Source: Triatoma infestans (taxonomy: Eukaryota; Arthropoda; Insecta; Hemiptera; Reduviidae). Taken from it: a stretch of DNA of 64,000 nt. A program made the translations under genes and the position numbers. The notes beneath the pieces were generated by a model. It did no database searches, was not told the origin of the DNA, and saw only the letters and a program-made list of their open reading frames with translations. Of this stretch, positions 12,306 to 23,535 are shown piece after piece (within the stretch, counting starts at the first letter, position 1; each line of letters begins with the position of its first letter). Location: positions 186,001-250,000 of the forward strand of contig JAAEAF010000088.1 of assembly GCA_011037195.1 (NCBI GenBank), read 5' to 3'.

Positions 12306-12664
12306 TTAGCTTATTTAGAGCAAAAATTATTACGGTTTATTCATTGCCAGTCAGCAGGTATGAGTTTTATAGTTATACACTCCACAACCGCCTAATTATT
12401 ATCCTGTTAACAATTTTATTGCTATAATAAAAAAGACAATTTCAATTACAACATTATAACTCACACATCTTACTTACTTTTAAGTCTTCATCAGTTTAAA
12501 CAGGGCAGAGCATTAGAAACGCACGCCAGATGGAGCCTTTTGGCACTAGCCAACGATTTTGTGATGACCTGCGGGGATCATTCATTAAGTAAAGAGGCAA
12601 ATGGTTATAGTTTTAATGTGGTGGATGAAATGAATCTCACTATTTACCTGTTTTTTCGGCATAA

Positions 12665-13765
12665 TCCGTTAATACTCTCTAACTCTAGTACTATCATTCT
12701 ATCTCTTACTCTTTAATACTCTCTAGTACTATCTCTCTAACTCTAACTTTTTAATTCTCTCTCTGTAGTACTATCTCTCTAACTCTATCTCTTTAATGCT
12801 CTCTCTATCTCTAGTACTATCTCTCTAACTCTATCTCTTGAATACTCTCTCTATCTCTAGTACTATCTCTCTAACTCTTTAATACTCTCTATCTCTGTAT
12901 CTCTATCTCTTTAATACTCTCTCTATCTCTAGTACTATCTCTCTAACTCTTTCTCTTTAATACTCTCTCTATCTCTAGTACTATCATTCTATCTCTGACT
13001 CTTTAATACTCTCTATGTCTGCATATCTATCTCTTTAATACTCGCTAGTACTATCTCTCTAACTCTATCTTTTTAATATTCTCTCTCTCTCTCTAGTACT
13101 GTCTCTCTAACTCTATCTGTTTAATACTCTCTCTCGCTCACTCTCTCTCTCTCTCTCTGTAGTACTGTCTCTCTAACTCTATCTCTCTAATACTCTCTCT
13201 ATCTCTAGTACTATCTCTCTAACTCTTTCTCTTTAATACTCTCTATCTCTAGTACTATCATTCTATCTCTGACTCTTTAATACTCTCTATTCTAGTACTA
13301 TCTCTCTAACTCTTTCTCTTTAATACTCTCTATCTCTAGTACTATCATTCTATCTCTGACTCTTTAATACTCTCTATCTCTGTATCTCTATCTCTTTAAT
13401 GCTCGCTAGTACTATCTCTCTAACTCTATCTTTTTAATACTCTCTCTCTCTCTCTAGTACTATCTCTCTAACTCTATCTCTTTAATACTCTCTCTCTCTC
13501 TAGTACTGTCTCTCTAACTCTATTTCTTTAATACTCTCTATCTCTAGTACTATCATTCTATCTCTGTATCTCTTTAATACCCGCTAGTACTATTTCTCTA
13601 ACTCTATCTTTTTAATACTCTCTCTCTCCCTCTCTCTCTAGTACTATCTCTCTAACTCAATCTCTTTAATACTCTCTATCTCTAGTACTATCATTCTATC
13701 TCTGTATCTCTTTAATACCCGCTAGTACTATTTCTCTAACTCCTCTTTAATACTGTTTATCTCCA
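12665..13765 (+). repeat. 1.1-kb TCTCT minisatellite array
   Basis: Long pyrimidine-rich tandem array. The repeating units contain CTCTCTAACTCTATCTC, TTTAATACTCTC and TATCTCTAGTACTATC, about 45-60 bp each, with variant units (GTAGTACTGTC; ATCATTCTATCTCTGACTC; ACTCGCTAGTACTATC) that recur in blocks, showing higher-order amplification. It is not a CRISPR: the units are contiguous and have no unique spacers. Confidence 0.95.
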
Positions 13766-13794
13766 GTAACTAGTAATCTCTTTACTAGTTTTAT

Positions 13795-14245
13795 TAAGCC
13801 GGAAGTAAAAGATTTCTAAGTTTTGAAGCTTTGAGCAATTTTTGCAGATTTGTTTCCAATTCTTCATTGCTATGAAAGTTGAAGCCATATCTTGTCTCCT
13901 CTTAGGGACTAAACAGAAAGAAACCTGATGCTGCAAGATATGGGGACTGTAAGACAGATATGACAGAACTTACCAGCTTAATTTTTTCAACAGCGTCAAT
14001 CACTGGTTGTGCTGCATGTGGGCGAACATGGTCCAGAACTATTCAGTATACATCGTTTTTTCAAAATCGCATGCTCAACTTTATTTTAAAGCATTTTCTG
14101 TAGAGGAGAGTAGTTGCTTATTCCAAGAAAAACAAAAGCGGGGGTTTCCAGCTCTTTGAAAAAAAGAAACAGAAATTACCTGTTGACGGTTTTGAAATAG
14201 ATATCTGTGTCCCATTTAATGTGACCTGTTTTTCTTGTAAAAAAA
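13795..14245 (-). pseudogene. mariner-type transposase remnant (1)
   Basis: The minus strand reads VLDHVRPHAAQPVIDAVEKI, then VLQSPYLAASGFFLFSP, a stop, and FNFHSNEELETN. This corresponds to the region of mariner transposases around the second and third catalytic aspartates (usual form D.ARPH ... PPYSPDLAP.DFFLF ... F.S.EE). The first D of the pair is visible, but the SPDLAP motif has decayed so that the last catalytic D is lost. The N-terminal DNA-binding part is absent; at the high-coordinate side it stops at the HINE-like element at 14251. Confidence 0.75.
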
Positions 14246-14250
14246 ATCTG

Positions 14251-15249
14251 GTGTGAAACACAACTTTCTCTTACTCCAGTTCTCAAAATTATAATTGACA
14301 AAGGTTATAGTTTGTGCACCAAATTTAATGAAATTTGTCGAAAACTGAAAGAACCTATTCAGTAAAAGCGCACTTCCGGTTTACTGATTTCCTTCAAACT
14401 CGGAATTTTGGCCATCTATTTATTTCTAATTAATTTCATTTGGATGATAGTATGATCAAGTATGATGCCACTTTAGAGGAAGCTGTAACCCTACCCCCTC
14501 TCCTAAAGTGCCCTTAAATGAATTTTTCTAGAGAAATGTTTTATATAAAAGTTGTAGATCTTTGAATGTTTAGTTTATATGTGAAGTTTCAAGAAAATCG
14601 TCGGAGATATTTTTGAGAAAATCGTGAAAAAGTGAAAAAATCATTAGTAAAGTGTTAAAACAAAAGCACTTCCGGTTATCCGATTTTCCTCAAACTCGGG
14701 ATTTCAACAACATATTTAATTCTAATTAACATTATTTAAATGACCGAATAGTGCAATAAACTGAAACAGCACTTTAGACGAAAAATCTAACCCCACCCCT
14801 CCCCAAAGGTGCCCTTAAATGAATTTTCCCAGAGAAATGTTTCAAATAAAAGTTGTAGTTCCTTGTATGTGTAGTTGATGTGCCAAGATTAAAAAATAAA
14901 ATCGTTGGAGCCATTTTTGAGAAAAACGCAAAAAAGTAAAAAAAAAACTAGTAAAGTGGTACTTCCGGTTGAGGAATTTTGACAGATAACGCACAGTCAA
15001 ATCGCATGGTGATACCTAACCGGAATATTGAGTTTCAGTTTTCTAGGGTTTTTCGTTTTTGAGCTATGCTGTTCACATACGCACACACACACACCACAAC
15101 ATTTGTAAAACACCATCTTTTTTGATCTCTTTTCTTTCCCCCCTTTCCACTCGGGGACCTCAAACAAGATGTATTCCGGTGAAAACTCAATATCGAAAAT
15201 TTGACACGATTACAATACTTCCTCTTACTAGGAGTAAGAGAAAGTAATA
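14251..15249 (-). repeat. HINE-like element, full length
   Basis: One of the best copies for defining the family. On the plus strand it begins with GTGTGAAACACAAC (3' hairpin, shortened), then ACTTTCTCTTACTCC (14263-14277), the 3' sub-terminal repeat. It ends with the exact inverse GGAGTAAGAGAAAGT (15231-15245), the 5' terminal repeat. The 5' end folds as CTCTTACT-AGG-AGTAAGAG (15222-15240). Inside are modules at about 14370-14640 and 14670-14940 (each with an ACTTCCGGTT box, a run near CCCC(A/T)CCCCTCCCC and TACAACTTTTATTTGAAAC in complement), and a CA tract (15078-15094). No transposase ORF is present. Confidence 0.92.
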
Positions 15250-16165
15250 GCTGATCTTTCATTTAGATGTAATTTTATAGTTTAAAGTAGAAATACAACT
15301 CATTTGCAAAAATCAGTTACGTATGATACAAAAATTCGCACTTAATTAATCTCAAATTAATAGTGAATGTACGTACAACTTAAAGACAATGTTTATTTAT
15401 TTACAATGAAAAATAATTAATAACCCAATCTTTACTTTAAAAAAAAAATTATATATACTTATAAATAAATTATTTGTTTAATTACTCTAAATTTAATATA
15501 TGTTCGTTTGTTTAGTTAAAAGGCGAGTAATAGTTAAATATATATAAAATGTTAGCAATAATAAATGCTTGAGCTACGTACTTAGTTTGTTACATCTTGT
15601 TAAGGTGTAACAAAACCGGTTTACATTCTCAACTGTGTCCAGTTATAGAGTTCTATGTCTCTTCATCTGGTTTATCATTTAGACTTATTTCAATATTCTA
15701 GATTGTTAACAAATGTTTTATAATAATTATCAACATTTAATGAAAAATATATCTTTAATATTTTATATTCCAATAAATTAATTTACAACCAGTTTATAAT
15801 AGTATTTATTATTTATTACAAAAAAAATTAATAAACAAATAATTTTACCTGCTAATGATCACATTGGTAATCAGTAAATTGGATTTTTTTTCTTTTATCA
15901 AAGTTTAAGTGGTATGATAATAAATGGGTAATTTTGTGAAAGAGAATAATCACTGTAAGAACTCCAACATACTTTCTGTTGTCAGCGAACTATACACATA
16001 TTACTTATGATCTATATATTCAGTTACTTTTACATGTTAAAGTAACAGCAATAAGAGGCAAATATAAAACATGCTTTCTAAAGTCTAAATGTCTTTAAAG
16101 ACAGTTCTAAAGAATTCCTTTTTACCCTCCCTTAATTGTGGATTATCTAAAATGTTAAAGCATAC
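15250..16165. other. AT-rich spacer
   Basis: Very AT-rich and no gene, RNA or repeat boundary was recognised. Confidence 0.5.
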
Positions 16166-16168
16166 TTA

Positions 16169-16302
16169 AGGATCAGAGACAATTTCCGTGATAAGAGCCT
16201 GCTTCTTTTTTGTGGTCATCGACTTGTTTCGGGCGTTTGTCAGACTGTGATAACACATACTTGCCCAGAGCAAATTCAGTTTACACACTCAGTGTAACAC
16301 TT
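16169..16302. mobile_element. Partial copy of foldback family B
   Basis: Matches the left arm of the palindrome at 40474-40745: ATCAGAGACA...TTCCG, TTGTGGTCATCGAC, TTTCGGGCGTTTGTCAGA, TGTGATAACACA, ACTTGCCCAGAGCAAATTCA and GTTTACACAC occur in the same order. The stretch that carries CTGAAGATAGG (complement) in the 40.5-kb copy is missing here, so this copy cannot form the hammerhead-like core. No second arm is present. Confidence 0.75.
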
Positions 16303-16699
16303 TTTTACACCCACTTTTTTATCCCACTCTATTTTAGCCCTTTTTTTTTTTTTTATCTAATAATCTCGTCTTCAATTAGCTACTCTATTAATATTAAATT
16401 CACTGCAATAAGCCGTCGAAAAAGTCTAATGAAATTATTTTTAGTTTCGATTACAAAAGCAATTATAAGAAATGATAAATATATGCTTGTGGTATATTAC
16501 TCAATTATTCGGTAATTTTCGAAGAAATAATTACCGAAGTAGGTTGCTCAATTGAGATAGTAACTGAAATTAGATAAAATCATCCAAAGGTAGCTTTATA
16601 AAAAAAAAAAAAATTGGCTGAGCTAAAGTATGCGATATTTACCAATTGACTAGTAATTGCTTATTATATAACAGCGTATTTAAGTTAACACTTCAGAAG

Positions 16700-17530
16700 T
16701 AGTTGAGAAATTTCCAAATAAACAAATGTGACACTGTACAAGTTTCTGATAAGACCAATACTTATCTAAGCCTCAGAGAAACATGGCGCCTAACAAAAAT
16801 GAAAAGAAAGAGCTCTTGGTTTTTGGACGATGGACCTTGTCCAATTTTTGGGGATATTAGAGATGGAAATCTTTGGAGGAGACGGAAAAAATCGAGAAGT
16901 ATACGAATTGTTGATAAAGGAAGGCTTAGGTTTGTGCAGAATGAAAGATGAGAAGTTCCCCCAATTGTCTTTGGACCAGAGGTGAAGGCAAACCTAAGCT
17001 GAAATGGCAAAATTGTGCCCAGTACATTATGCAAATAATATAACCGAAAGGCGGAGGAAATTGGCGGAGGCGAGGACTCAGTGAGGAGCCTTAGACCTAC
17101 ATGATTGTAACATCACAGAAAAAGAAGAATAAGATAGCATAACAAAGCCAAAAGGAGCTAAACTCCAGTCAAAAACTAAAAAACAATAGGTGTTTATTGA
17201 TTGGTGGACAGTTGTACTAGCAGTTATCTTGAAGAAGCCTTTTGTAATAGGAACGATCAATATACATGTGTCTATAGCAAACCACGCATGCAGACAATCC
17301 AGAATTGGCTAATTTTTGCAAATGAGTTTATCATCAAGTTAAGGTTTTTCTCCGCCAGCAGGCAGAAGAATGCTAAACGTTTTGTGTTTTCATATGAAAA
17401 TAGTCTAAATATACCTGCTGGACCCTTTGTAGCTTGCCTAGTACTCCTTTCGTACCCACAAAGAGACAGAAAACTATTTTATAGAAAAATCAAAAAACTC
17501 AACTCTGGGACGAATAAACTCTGGGAATAA
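16700..17530 (+). other. Unrecognised degenerate ORF region
   Basis: Less AT-rich than its surroundings, with overlapping frames open for 80-110 codons. In one frame GKPKLKWQNCAQYIMQII is followed in another by ERRRKLAEARTQ. This faintly resembles the (G)RPKxRW ... WR..l.EA end of some LINE proteins. The 109-aa ORF at 17201-17530 matches nothing I recognise. It may be a decayed retroelement; the evidence is weak. Confidence 0.25.
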
Positions 17531-18915
17531 CTATCTACATGTCGACTAGTTCATTATGTTAAGACATTTTTTTATTCAACACTGATAGAAAACTATTCAC
17601 TGAAAAAAAGTAATAGACAACATCCTGATAGTTTTTCTAAAGAAAAATACTAAAATGGAGTCGTCCACAGGTACTTGCAATAATTTAAAATTAGTGCTGA
17701 CATTTATTTAAATAAGTTAACTTCAACAATTGAATGTTCTGCAGGAAGTATTAAATCTGTCGTCAAAGAAATTTCTTCAGAATATTAATTAATGAGATAC
17801 AAACTTTTTCTTTCTTTTTCTTTTTTAGATTTTTCAATAATAAATTCCAATCATGTAGTTTTACTTGAGAAAGAAGGAAACAAAAATAGTTTGAATCTTT
17901 GGCAGAGTGTCCAAGAAATGTAGAGGGATATTTGACAAAGGAAAATAAATAGTATGAATAGTGAAAGAGATCAAATTTTAATAAAGGGTTCTTAATAAGT
18001 AGATAGATAAATAAATAAATTGAATTTCGTTCAGTTGTAATAAATACAAAGTAATAGTAATATAAGATCAGAAACAGATTACTTCATGGTAGTCACGTGA
18101 CTTCGTTTGCGTAACACTTTTAATGAAAGACAGTGATAAGTATAGGACATGCTTCAAGTACGATGATAACTCGGCTACAAGTATTTTTTTCATGTATGAA
18201 CTTTTGTTATTATTTTAATCAGAAAATTAATCTTTCCAAGTTTATAAATTGTTGTATTTCACCATGATGACAATTTAATAATACCTAACACTATCTTATA
18301 AAAAGCTCTTATTAGTGTTTTTTTTAATTCAAAATATTAAATTTTTATTATCATATAAAATGTCTAAATTCATTAATTACAGTTTCTAATTATCGAGACT
18401 CTTTAATTTCATTTGAGAAAAATAAAGTATGTCATCAAATTTAAAAAAAAGGACATATATGAGCGAATTTACAGGAAGGAAGTTGGGAGAGCTATTATTT
18501 TTTAGCATTCTTAATTCTTTTTAGCAATTTTTTTTATCTTTTAAAATTGAAGTAGCTATCCACAGACTTGAAGGCCCTCATGAAAACGCACTGATAATGT
18601 GACACTGACAATGACATGAAAAGGCACCAGTCTGATAAGTCGTGATCACAAGTTGCACGCGAAATATTTATGTTTAAGATCACTGGCTTAATGAAAGTCA
18701 TAACTTTGCAAATGGCAGGGTAGGGTCGGAGTCAGGTTAGGCCAGTTAGAATACCTCTTTTCTTCACGGTATACGGAAATGTCGCCGATGCACTAGATTT
18801 CATGTTTTATCTATTTGAAATTTACAGCTACAGGACTATAAAGTTCCCGCAACAAATAACTAAGCTGACTGTATAAGTGGAGTGAATGTAGTAATCACAC
18901 AATGGTGACGCTCCT
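17531..18915. other. Unexplained AT-rich spacer
   Basis: No supported gene or element. It contains scattered homopolymers and a somewhat GC-richer part near 18550-18860 with no recognisable motif. Confidence 0.4.
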
Positions 18916-19630
18916 AAATTTTATTTATTTAGTAATCCCATCGCCGAAAGAATCTCGCGGCCAACGCCATCTCAGACGTCATGTGGGACGAAGCTGATGG
19001 ATTAGTGGATTGGGATGACCTAATAGTAAGATGTTATTAACTTCTTGATGAATGGTATGTTGAGTCTGTAACAGATACAGCATGGAACATTGGTTACACG
19101 TCGAAAAATTTTAAAATGTTAATATTAGAGATAATAGATATTAGAATGCTTGGCTGACCCCCATATTTCCAGTCTGTAAGTCCATATCTGTTTCAGTAAT
19201 GCATTGTAAATCTGTACTTTATTGTTCAATATACTTTATTAGTTTTGATCGTCTGTCAAGTAGTGGCACATTAGTTGGTAGTAAAGTTTCTTTAGTTCTT
19301 GTCGTTTGAGTCTTGTGCGCGGATTCTATGTTAGTCGTTTGTCAATATAAAATCCAATATATCGTACTGCATCGGTGCAAAGAAGTAGATTGTGACTGAG
19401 ATAGTGATTTAGATATACTGGAGTAGTACGTCTAAGTGTGAATCATGTTTTATGTGATTGATAGAGACTCGATACCAAATCCACTGAATACGCTTCATAA
19501 TATCAGCCATTGTAAATGTTCAAACAATACTAAATGGTATATAGATTCGATCAAAATCTACCTGCAGTAAGGAACTAATCACCATAGCCAGCTTTGTGTG
19601 TTTAGTGGACGCAAAACCTACATTATAGAT
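18916..19630 (-). pseudogene. Jockey-clade LINE reverse transcriptase C-terminal remnant
   Basis: On the minus strand, in order: FTLRRTTP (about 19440), VRYIGFYIDKRLT-stop-NP (about 19360-19310), RTRLKRQELKKLYYQLMCHY, then VQIYNALLKQIWTYRLEIW and GSAKHSNI (about 19200-19125), and HPNPLIHQLRP-stop-RLRWPRD (about 19010-18955). This is the thumb and C-terminal end of jockey-type LINE ORF2 (YLG.hlD.RLTW; IY...LKPIWTYG..LWG.A..SNI; H.NPLA). Several stops break the frame. After the last codon an A/T-rich tail (AAATAAATAAAATTT in complement) fits the 3' end of a retrotransposed copy. Confidence 0.85.
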
Positions 19631-19633
19631 TAT

Positions 19634-20003
19634 TTAGTTGGCTCCCTTGAGTGTCTATGTTAGTAAATTATATATATATATATATATGTCCTCATGCGTT
19701 GGTCTAGCAGCTAGCGCACTCGCCTTTCGTGCGGGAATTTAGGCAAAGTCCCGTGAGGGCAAAGTCGGTGTTGACCCAGAATCCTGATAAAAAGTGGGAA
19801 GCTACAGTTAGTCGCGCCCTAGGTATCGAAGGCCGGAACTAAACGGCGTGGGAACTGCGGCGTGCTTACCACTCGCTCCCTTATTTAAATCGCCATCTGG
19901 CAAGCCTTGGTCCTTCATGGGCTGTTACGCCATAGGGTTTAGGGTATATAATATATATATGACTTACTAACATAGACACTCCAGGAGTCATTATATATAT
20001 ATA
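19634..20003. mobile_element. Inverted-repeat element interrupted by a SINE
   Basis: Left arm (about 19636-19680) CTTGAGTGTCTATGTTAGTA followed by AATTATATATAT; right arm (about 19957-20000) is its inverse (TACTAACATAGACACTCCAG), preceded by ATATATATGACT. The arms are about 40 bp with a few mismatches. Everything between the AT-rich inner ends is the SINE at 19688-19942, so the SINE apparently landed in the loop of a short MITE-like element. No open frame. Confidence 0.7.
19688..19942 (+). mobile_element. tRNA-derived SINE (family B), copy 1
   Basis: The head GGTCTAGCAGCTAGCGCACT and CGCCTTTCGTGCGGGAATT resembles a tRNA with a CTTTCGT anticodon loop. The body GTGAGGGCAAAGTCGGTGTT, GTGGGAAGCTACAGTTAGTC, CCGGAACTAAACGG and CTGGCAAGCCTTGG matches the copy at 56.2 kb block by block. 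The B box is decayed (GGCAAAGTCCCG instead of GGTTCGATTCCCG), so internal Pol III transcription is unlikely. Confidence 0.85.
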
Positions 20004-20099
20004 AGTATGCAACTGAATATAGGAATGTATGATGAACCACTGGGCGTGTTTGCGTATATTGTTGAATACAGCTTACACATATTAACTACCTCCATTTTA

Positions 20100-20325
20100 T
20101 TTATTACTTCCTTTAACTGCTTTGAGAGAAAGTCTTGCGGTCGAAAAGTATCATGACAAATTTTTTAAACTGATTTTTCTCCAGAAATACACATTTTGAG
20201 GTCCCTAAAATTCGGAAAAAAAAATTGTTTTAGCTAATGCACTTTTTGTGTATTTTAAATATCACAAATATTATAAAAACGAAAAATCGCAACTATATCA
20301 AAATCGGAAAAAGTTCCATTAACTT
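20100..20325 (+). repeat. HINE-like element, 5' fragment
   Basis: Shows TTACTTCCTTTAACTGCTTT, GACAAATTTTTTAAAC, CCAGAAATACACATTTTGAG, GTCCCTAAAATTCGGAAAAAA and ATAAAAACGAAAAATCGCAA in family order. The modules and the 3' end are missing. Confidence 0.6.
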
Positions 20326-21440
20326 TCATTTAACTCAAACAAGTAGGACAAATATAAATATGGACAAATATAAATGTAATTAGTGACATAGAACAATGGG
20401 AAAGTGCACATTTCTGTATTTATAAAATAAAATATGATCCTAAATAAAAAAGTGATACTTTTGCGAAATAAACACTGCGAAAAAGAGACACTGGAAAGAA
20501 ATAGATACAAAATTAGCAATGATAAAGGTTATAAATAGCCTTTGTGTATGTATTAGTGAAATACAAAAATAGCAATTAATGAAGTAATGTTGAAAGTATA
20601 ATGACTTCATATCATTAAGATGATTGTTACAATATTGGTTTATTGCGGTCTGTCCTGGACCCAGGAAGGAAGAAGACAACACGATCAATTGGGTTATTGT
20701 TCTTGGTTTGTGTGAATTGTGGTCAAATATTGTCTTATACATACACGTCGTATGTATTTACTGTTGTGATTAAAAAATGAAATAATATCATTATATTACC
20801 TACTGTTAATGATATCTTCGTTTTTATTGTTTGTAATTTTTTATTTTTAGATATTTGAGATTTTAAACAAAAATTTGTTTAAAGATTATAGAGTAATAAC
20901 TTTAGTAACATAGTTTATTTATTTATATTTTATTTAGTTACGATAATTATTTTGTAATCATTTCATAAGGAACAGCCTTGAAGTATTATTAGGTTTACAT
21001 AATTGAATTAAAATGAATACATAAAATTACCAACAACAATTTGTAAATAAAATTGCAATAAAACTTAATGAAGAAACTTAAATAAAGTTACAAGAAGTTT
21101 TCGCTTTAACTATTTATTAATTTGTACTTAAAAATCAAAATAATGTTAATTATAAAATTAAATAATAATTTCATTGAAATCGGTGTTTTATAAATTATTC
21201 AATCGTGTTTAATTGTGGTATAAAAATTTATAACTACGAAACTATATTGTGAGGTAATTAATGATGTGTAAATAATAATAAGCAGCAGCGGTCGTTTTGT
21301 AATTCTTAAGAAAATAGAAATTAATATCTGCAATTTGATGCTGAAATGATTTTTAACGAATTCTTTTACTTTTTAGTACTGTTTAATTGTTAAAAAAAAG
21401 GGAGTGTATAAAAACTAAATTGTAGGAAATATTTCTTTAT
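20326..21440. other. AT-rich spacer
   Basis: Highly AT-rich. The overlapping minus-strand ORFs (66 and 100 aa at 20319-20742) match no known protein and have no splice context that I can support. Confidence 0.45.
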
Positions 21441-21444
21441 ATTA

Positions 21445-22210
21445 CTTCCTGTTTCTGGACAAAGTTTTCCTTTCCATGTTTACTTCCTCTGACTGCTTTA
21501 AGATAAATAATGTATTTGAGTCTTATTTTCGGAAATTGTGTTTTCACTTGAAATACAAGGATTGTCCAACACAATAGCTTCAAACTCTTCTGTGAATGTC
21601 CGGAGCATGCGCAATGTTACGTTCCAACAAAATTCAAATCAATTTCAAACTAAAAAAATCACGTTCCAACTAAACTCCAAACTAGATCGATCAGATGTAT
21701 GTAAGCCGTCCGAAGGCCCAAGGCATGTACTAACTTTCCAGACGTGTTGCCTTCATTTGATTCAATGCAGAAAGGTTAGAGGTAAATAATTTTTTTTTTT
21801 TGCAAATAACAAATTAGCGTTCCAACAGCATTAAAATTCAAATTAACCATAAACCAAAGGCCGCGCATGCGTACAATATTAACATAAAACATATGGCAAC
21901 TAATCATCAATTGCTTATATTGAAACAAACCTATAAGTTTTTGATTTCCCTCTTATTATGAAAATGAATTTCTTTAAAAAATGTTCTTTACACTCATCTC
22001 CCCTATCTACTTATATATGCGATGTATGTATATACGTGTGTGTGTGAACAGATAACTCGAAAATTGAAAACATTAATGGCATTTGAGAATCACCGGATTC
22101 CGGTAATTACCGGAAATAGTACTTTGTTGAATGGATTTTTTAAGAGATTTTTTTTTGCAATTTTCTTAAAAATGAGTCCAGCAATATTTAACTTTACATA
22201 CTAAAAAAAT
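21445..22210 (+). repeat. HINE-like element with about 0.45 kb of foreign sequence
   Basis: Starts with decayed 5' sequence (TTACTTCCTCTGACTGCTTT at about 21480, then GTGTTTTCACTTGAAATAC at 21538) and resumes at about 22020 with ACGTGTGTGTGTGAACAGAT, CTCGAAAATTGAAAA and one module start (TTTGCAATTTTCTTAAAAATG). Between them lies unrelated sequence with repeated CGTTCCAAC motifs (21618, 21662 and 21823). Confidence 0.55.
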
Positions 22211-22930
22211 CCGTATTATAACCAAATAAAATAAACAAATTTCAAATATTGGGATAAACAAATTTATACAAAAATAATAAGTGAATATCCAATTATTTTG
22301 GATTTTTTTTTAAAAACAAAATATTCACTAGGATGTCAGAAACAATCCTAAAAATTAGACAGAAATAAGAATATAAAAATATATTTATTTCCTCTCATTA
22401 ACGACCTCAGTTAACTGAAAAATAATAATAATAATAAATAAACATACAAAATTAATATAATGGAATAATTGATAACTTATATAACCGAAAGATAAATTTC
22501 TATGGTGAGAATATACTAGAAGGAAGTGTTTAATTGTTAGAAATAAAGGCCAAATTGTTAGTAGTAAGTGAATTTGGTAAATTAACAAATATAGATAATT
22601 AACAAAGAGAAATGAATACAAGGGCTTTCTCAGGCAATAAGAATAGAAATTATCTCTATGCACGTATATTGGTCATATCATAAAGAGAAGAATTTATTTC
22701 GAGGACATAAACATATGTATATAGCCAATGTAATTACATCATATAGTTTCTATCTTAGTTATTATATAATATACTTTTATTTATATAATTTCACTCGTTA
22801 ACTTTTCATCTGAAGGCAATATTATCTTTTTCAGTGCTGCCAACGATTGCTCAGGCTAAATTGCCTGAATAAATCAGATATCAATACTTTAATTTGTCGT
22901 TAGTTTTTGCAAAAAAGACATTAGGTATTA
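22211..22930. other. AT-rich spacer
   Basis: No gene recognised. The 92-aa minus ORF (22385-22663) is Leu/Tyr/Phe-rich translation of AT-rich DNA and is not supported. Confidence 0.45.
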
Positions 22931-23535
22931 TTATTATTATTATTCAAGGAAGGGGAGGGCAAAACCCTACGCTATCCAAAGCCTCTCTGGGCCCATATAG
23001 TTACCCCTAAAGAATAACAATTACTGGGTCTGGAACAAAAGTCCAGGCCCCAGGTTTTACCCATCTAAGTTTCACCACAGACTGAACAAATCGGACCAAA
23101 ACCTTAAAAGGACATAGCTTAAGATCCTCTACCAATATCCTATTCCGGCCGAAGGTCCTAAACCTAAGGTCCTCACAGCTCAAACAATCCATCATTAGAT
23201 GCATGGGTGTTTCCTCCTACGTCTCACAAACTCTACAAAAGGGATCAGGCATGAGTCCCATAGTATAGAGATGTCTCCTTAAGCCACAATGCCCAGTGAG
23301 GAAGCCAACCAAGATGCTTGAGAGAGGTCCGTGAAAGACATCGGATCCCGCTATTCAAAGCTCCGTCCGGACCCCCAATGAAAATTTTAGACTGCCGACA
23401 ACCCACCGCACTCATCCATAGCTGCGAGGCCATCCACGTCCGAAAGCCTGACAAACATATGACAGAAGACACACCAATGGCAGGTTCGGGATCAATGAAA
23501 GGGAGAGAGGCGCCTAATTTGGCAGACATTAGGTA
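22931..23535 (-). pseudogene. LINE (I-like) ORF2 C-terminal remnant with TAA tail
   Basis: Minus strand: EPAIGVSSVICLSGFRTWMA (about 23485), GCRQSKIFIGGP, RCLSRTS, a frameshift, VGFLTGHCGLRRHLYTMGL (about 23305-23250), then MPDPFCRVCET-stop-EETPMHLMMDC (about 23249-23190), a CCHC-type knuckle, and FKVLVRFVQSV near the end. The last part is (TTA)n on the plus strand (22930-22945), meaning a (TAA)n tail as in I-factor-type LINEs. One frameshift and one stop show that it is inactive. The 3' 60 bp resemble the tail of SINE family A. Confidence 0.85.

Noticed and set aside
12665..13765. CRISPR-like array
   Set aside because: Contiguous, imperfect low-complexity units without unique spacers, in eukaryotic DNA.
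16703..17034. Opposed ORFs of 82 and 90 aa suggesting a gene
   Set aside because: No start context, splice sites or recognised domains; only a faint LINE-like trace, kept as a low-confidence region.
20319..20742. Hydrophobic minus-strand ORFs that look like membrane proteins
   Set aside because: The hydrophobicity follows from T-rich codons in AT-rich DNA; no family resemblance.
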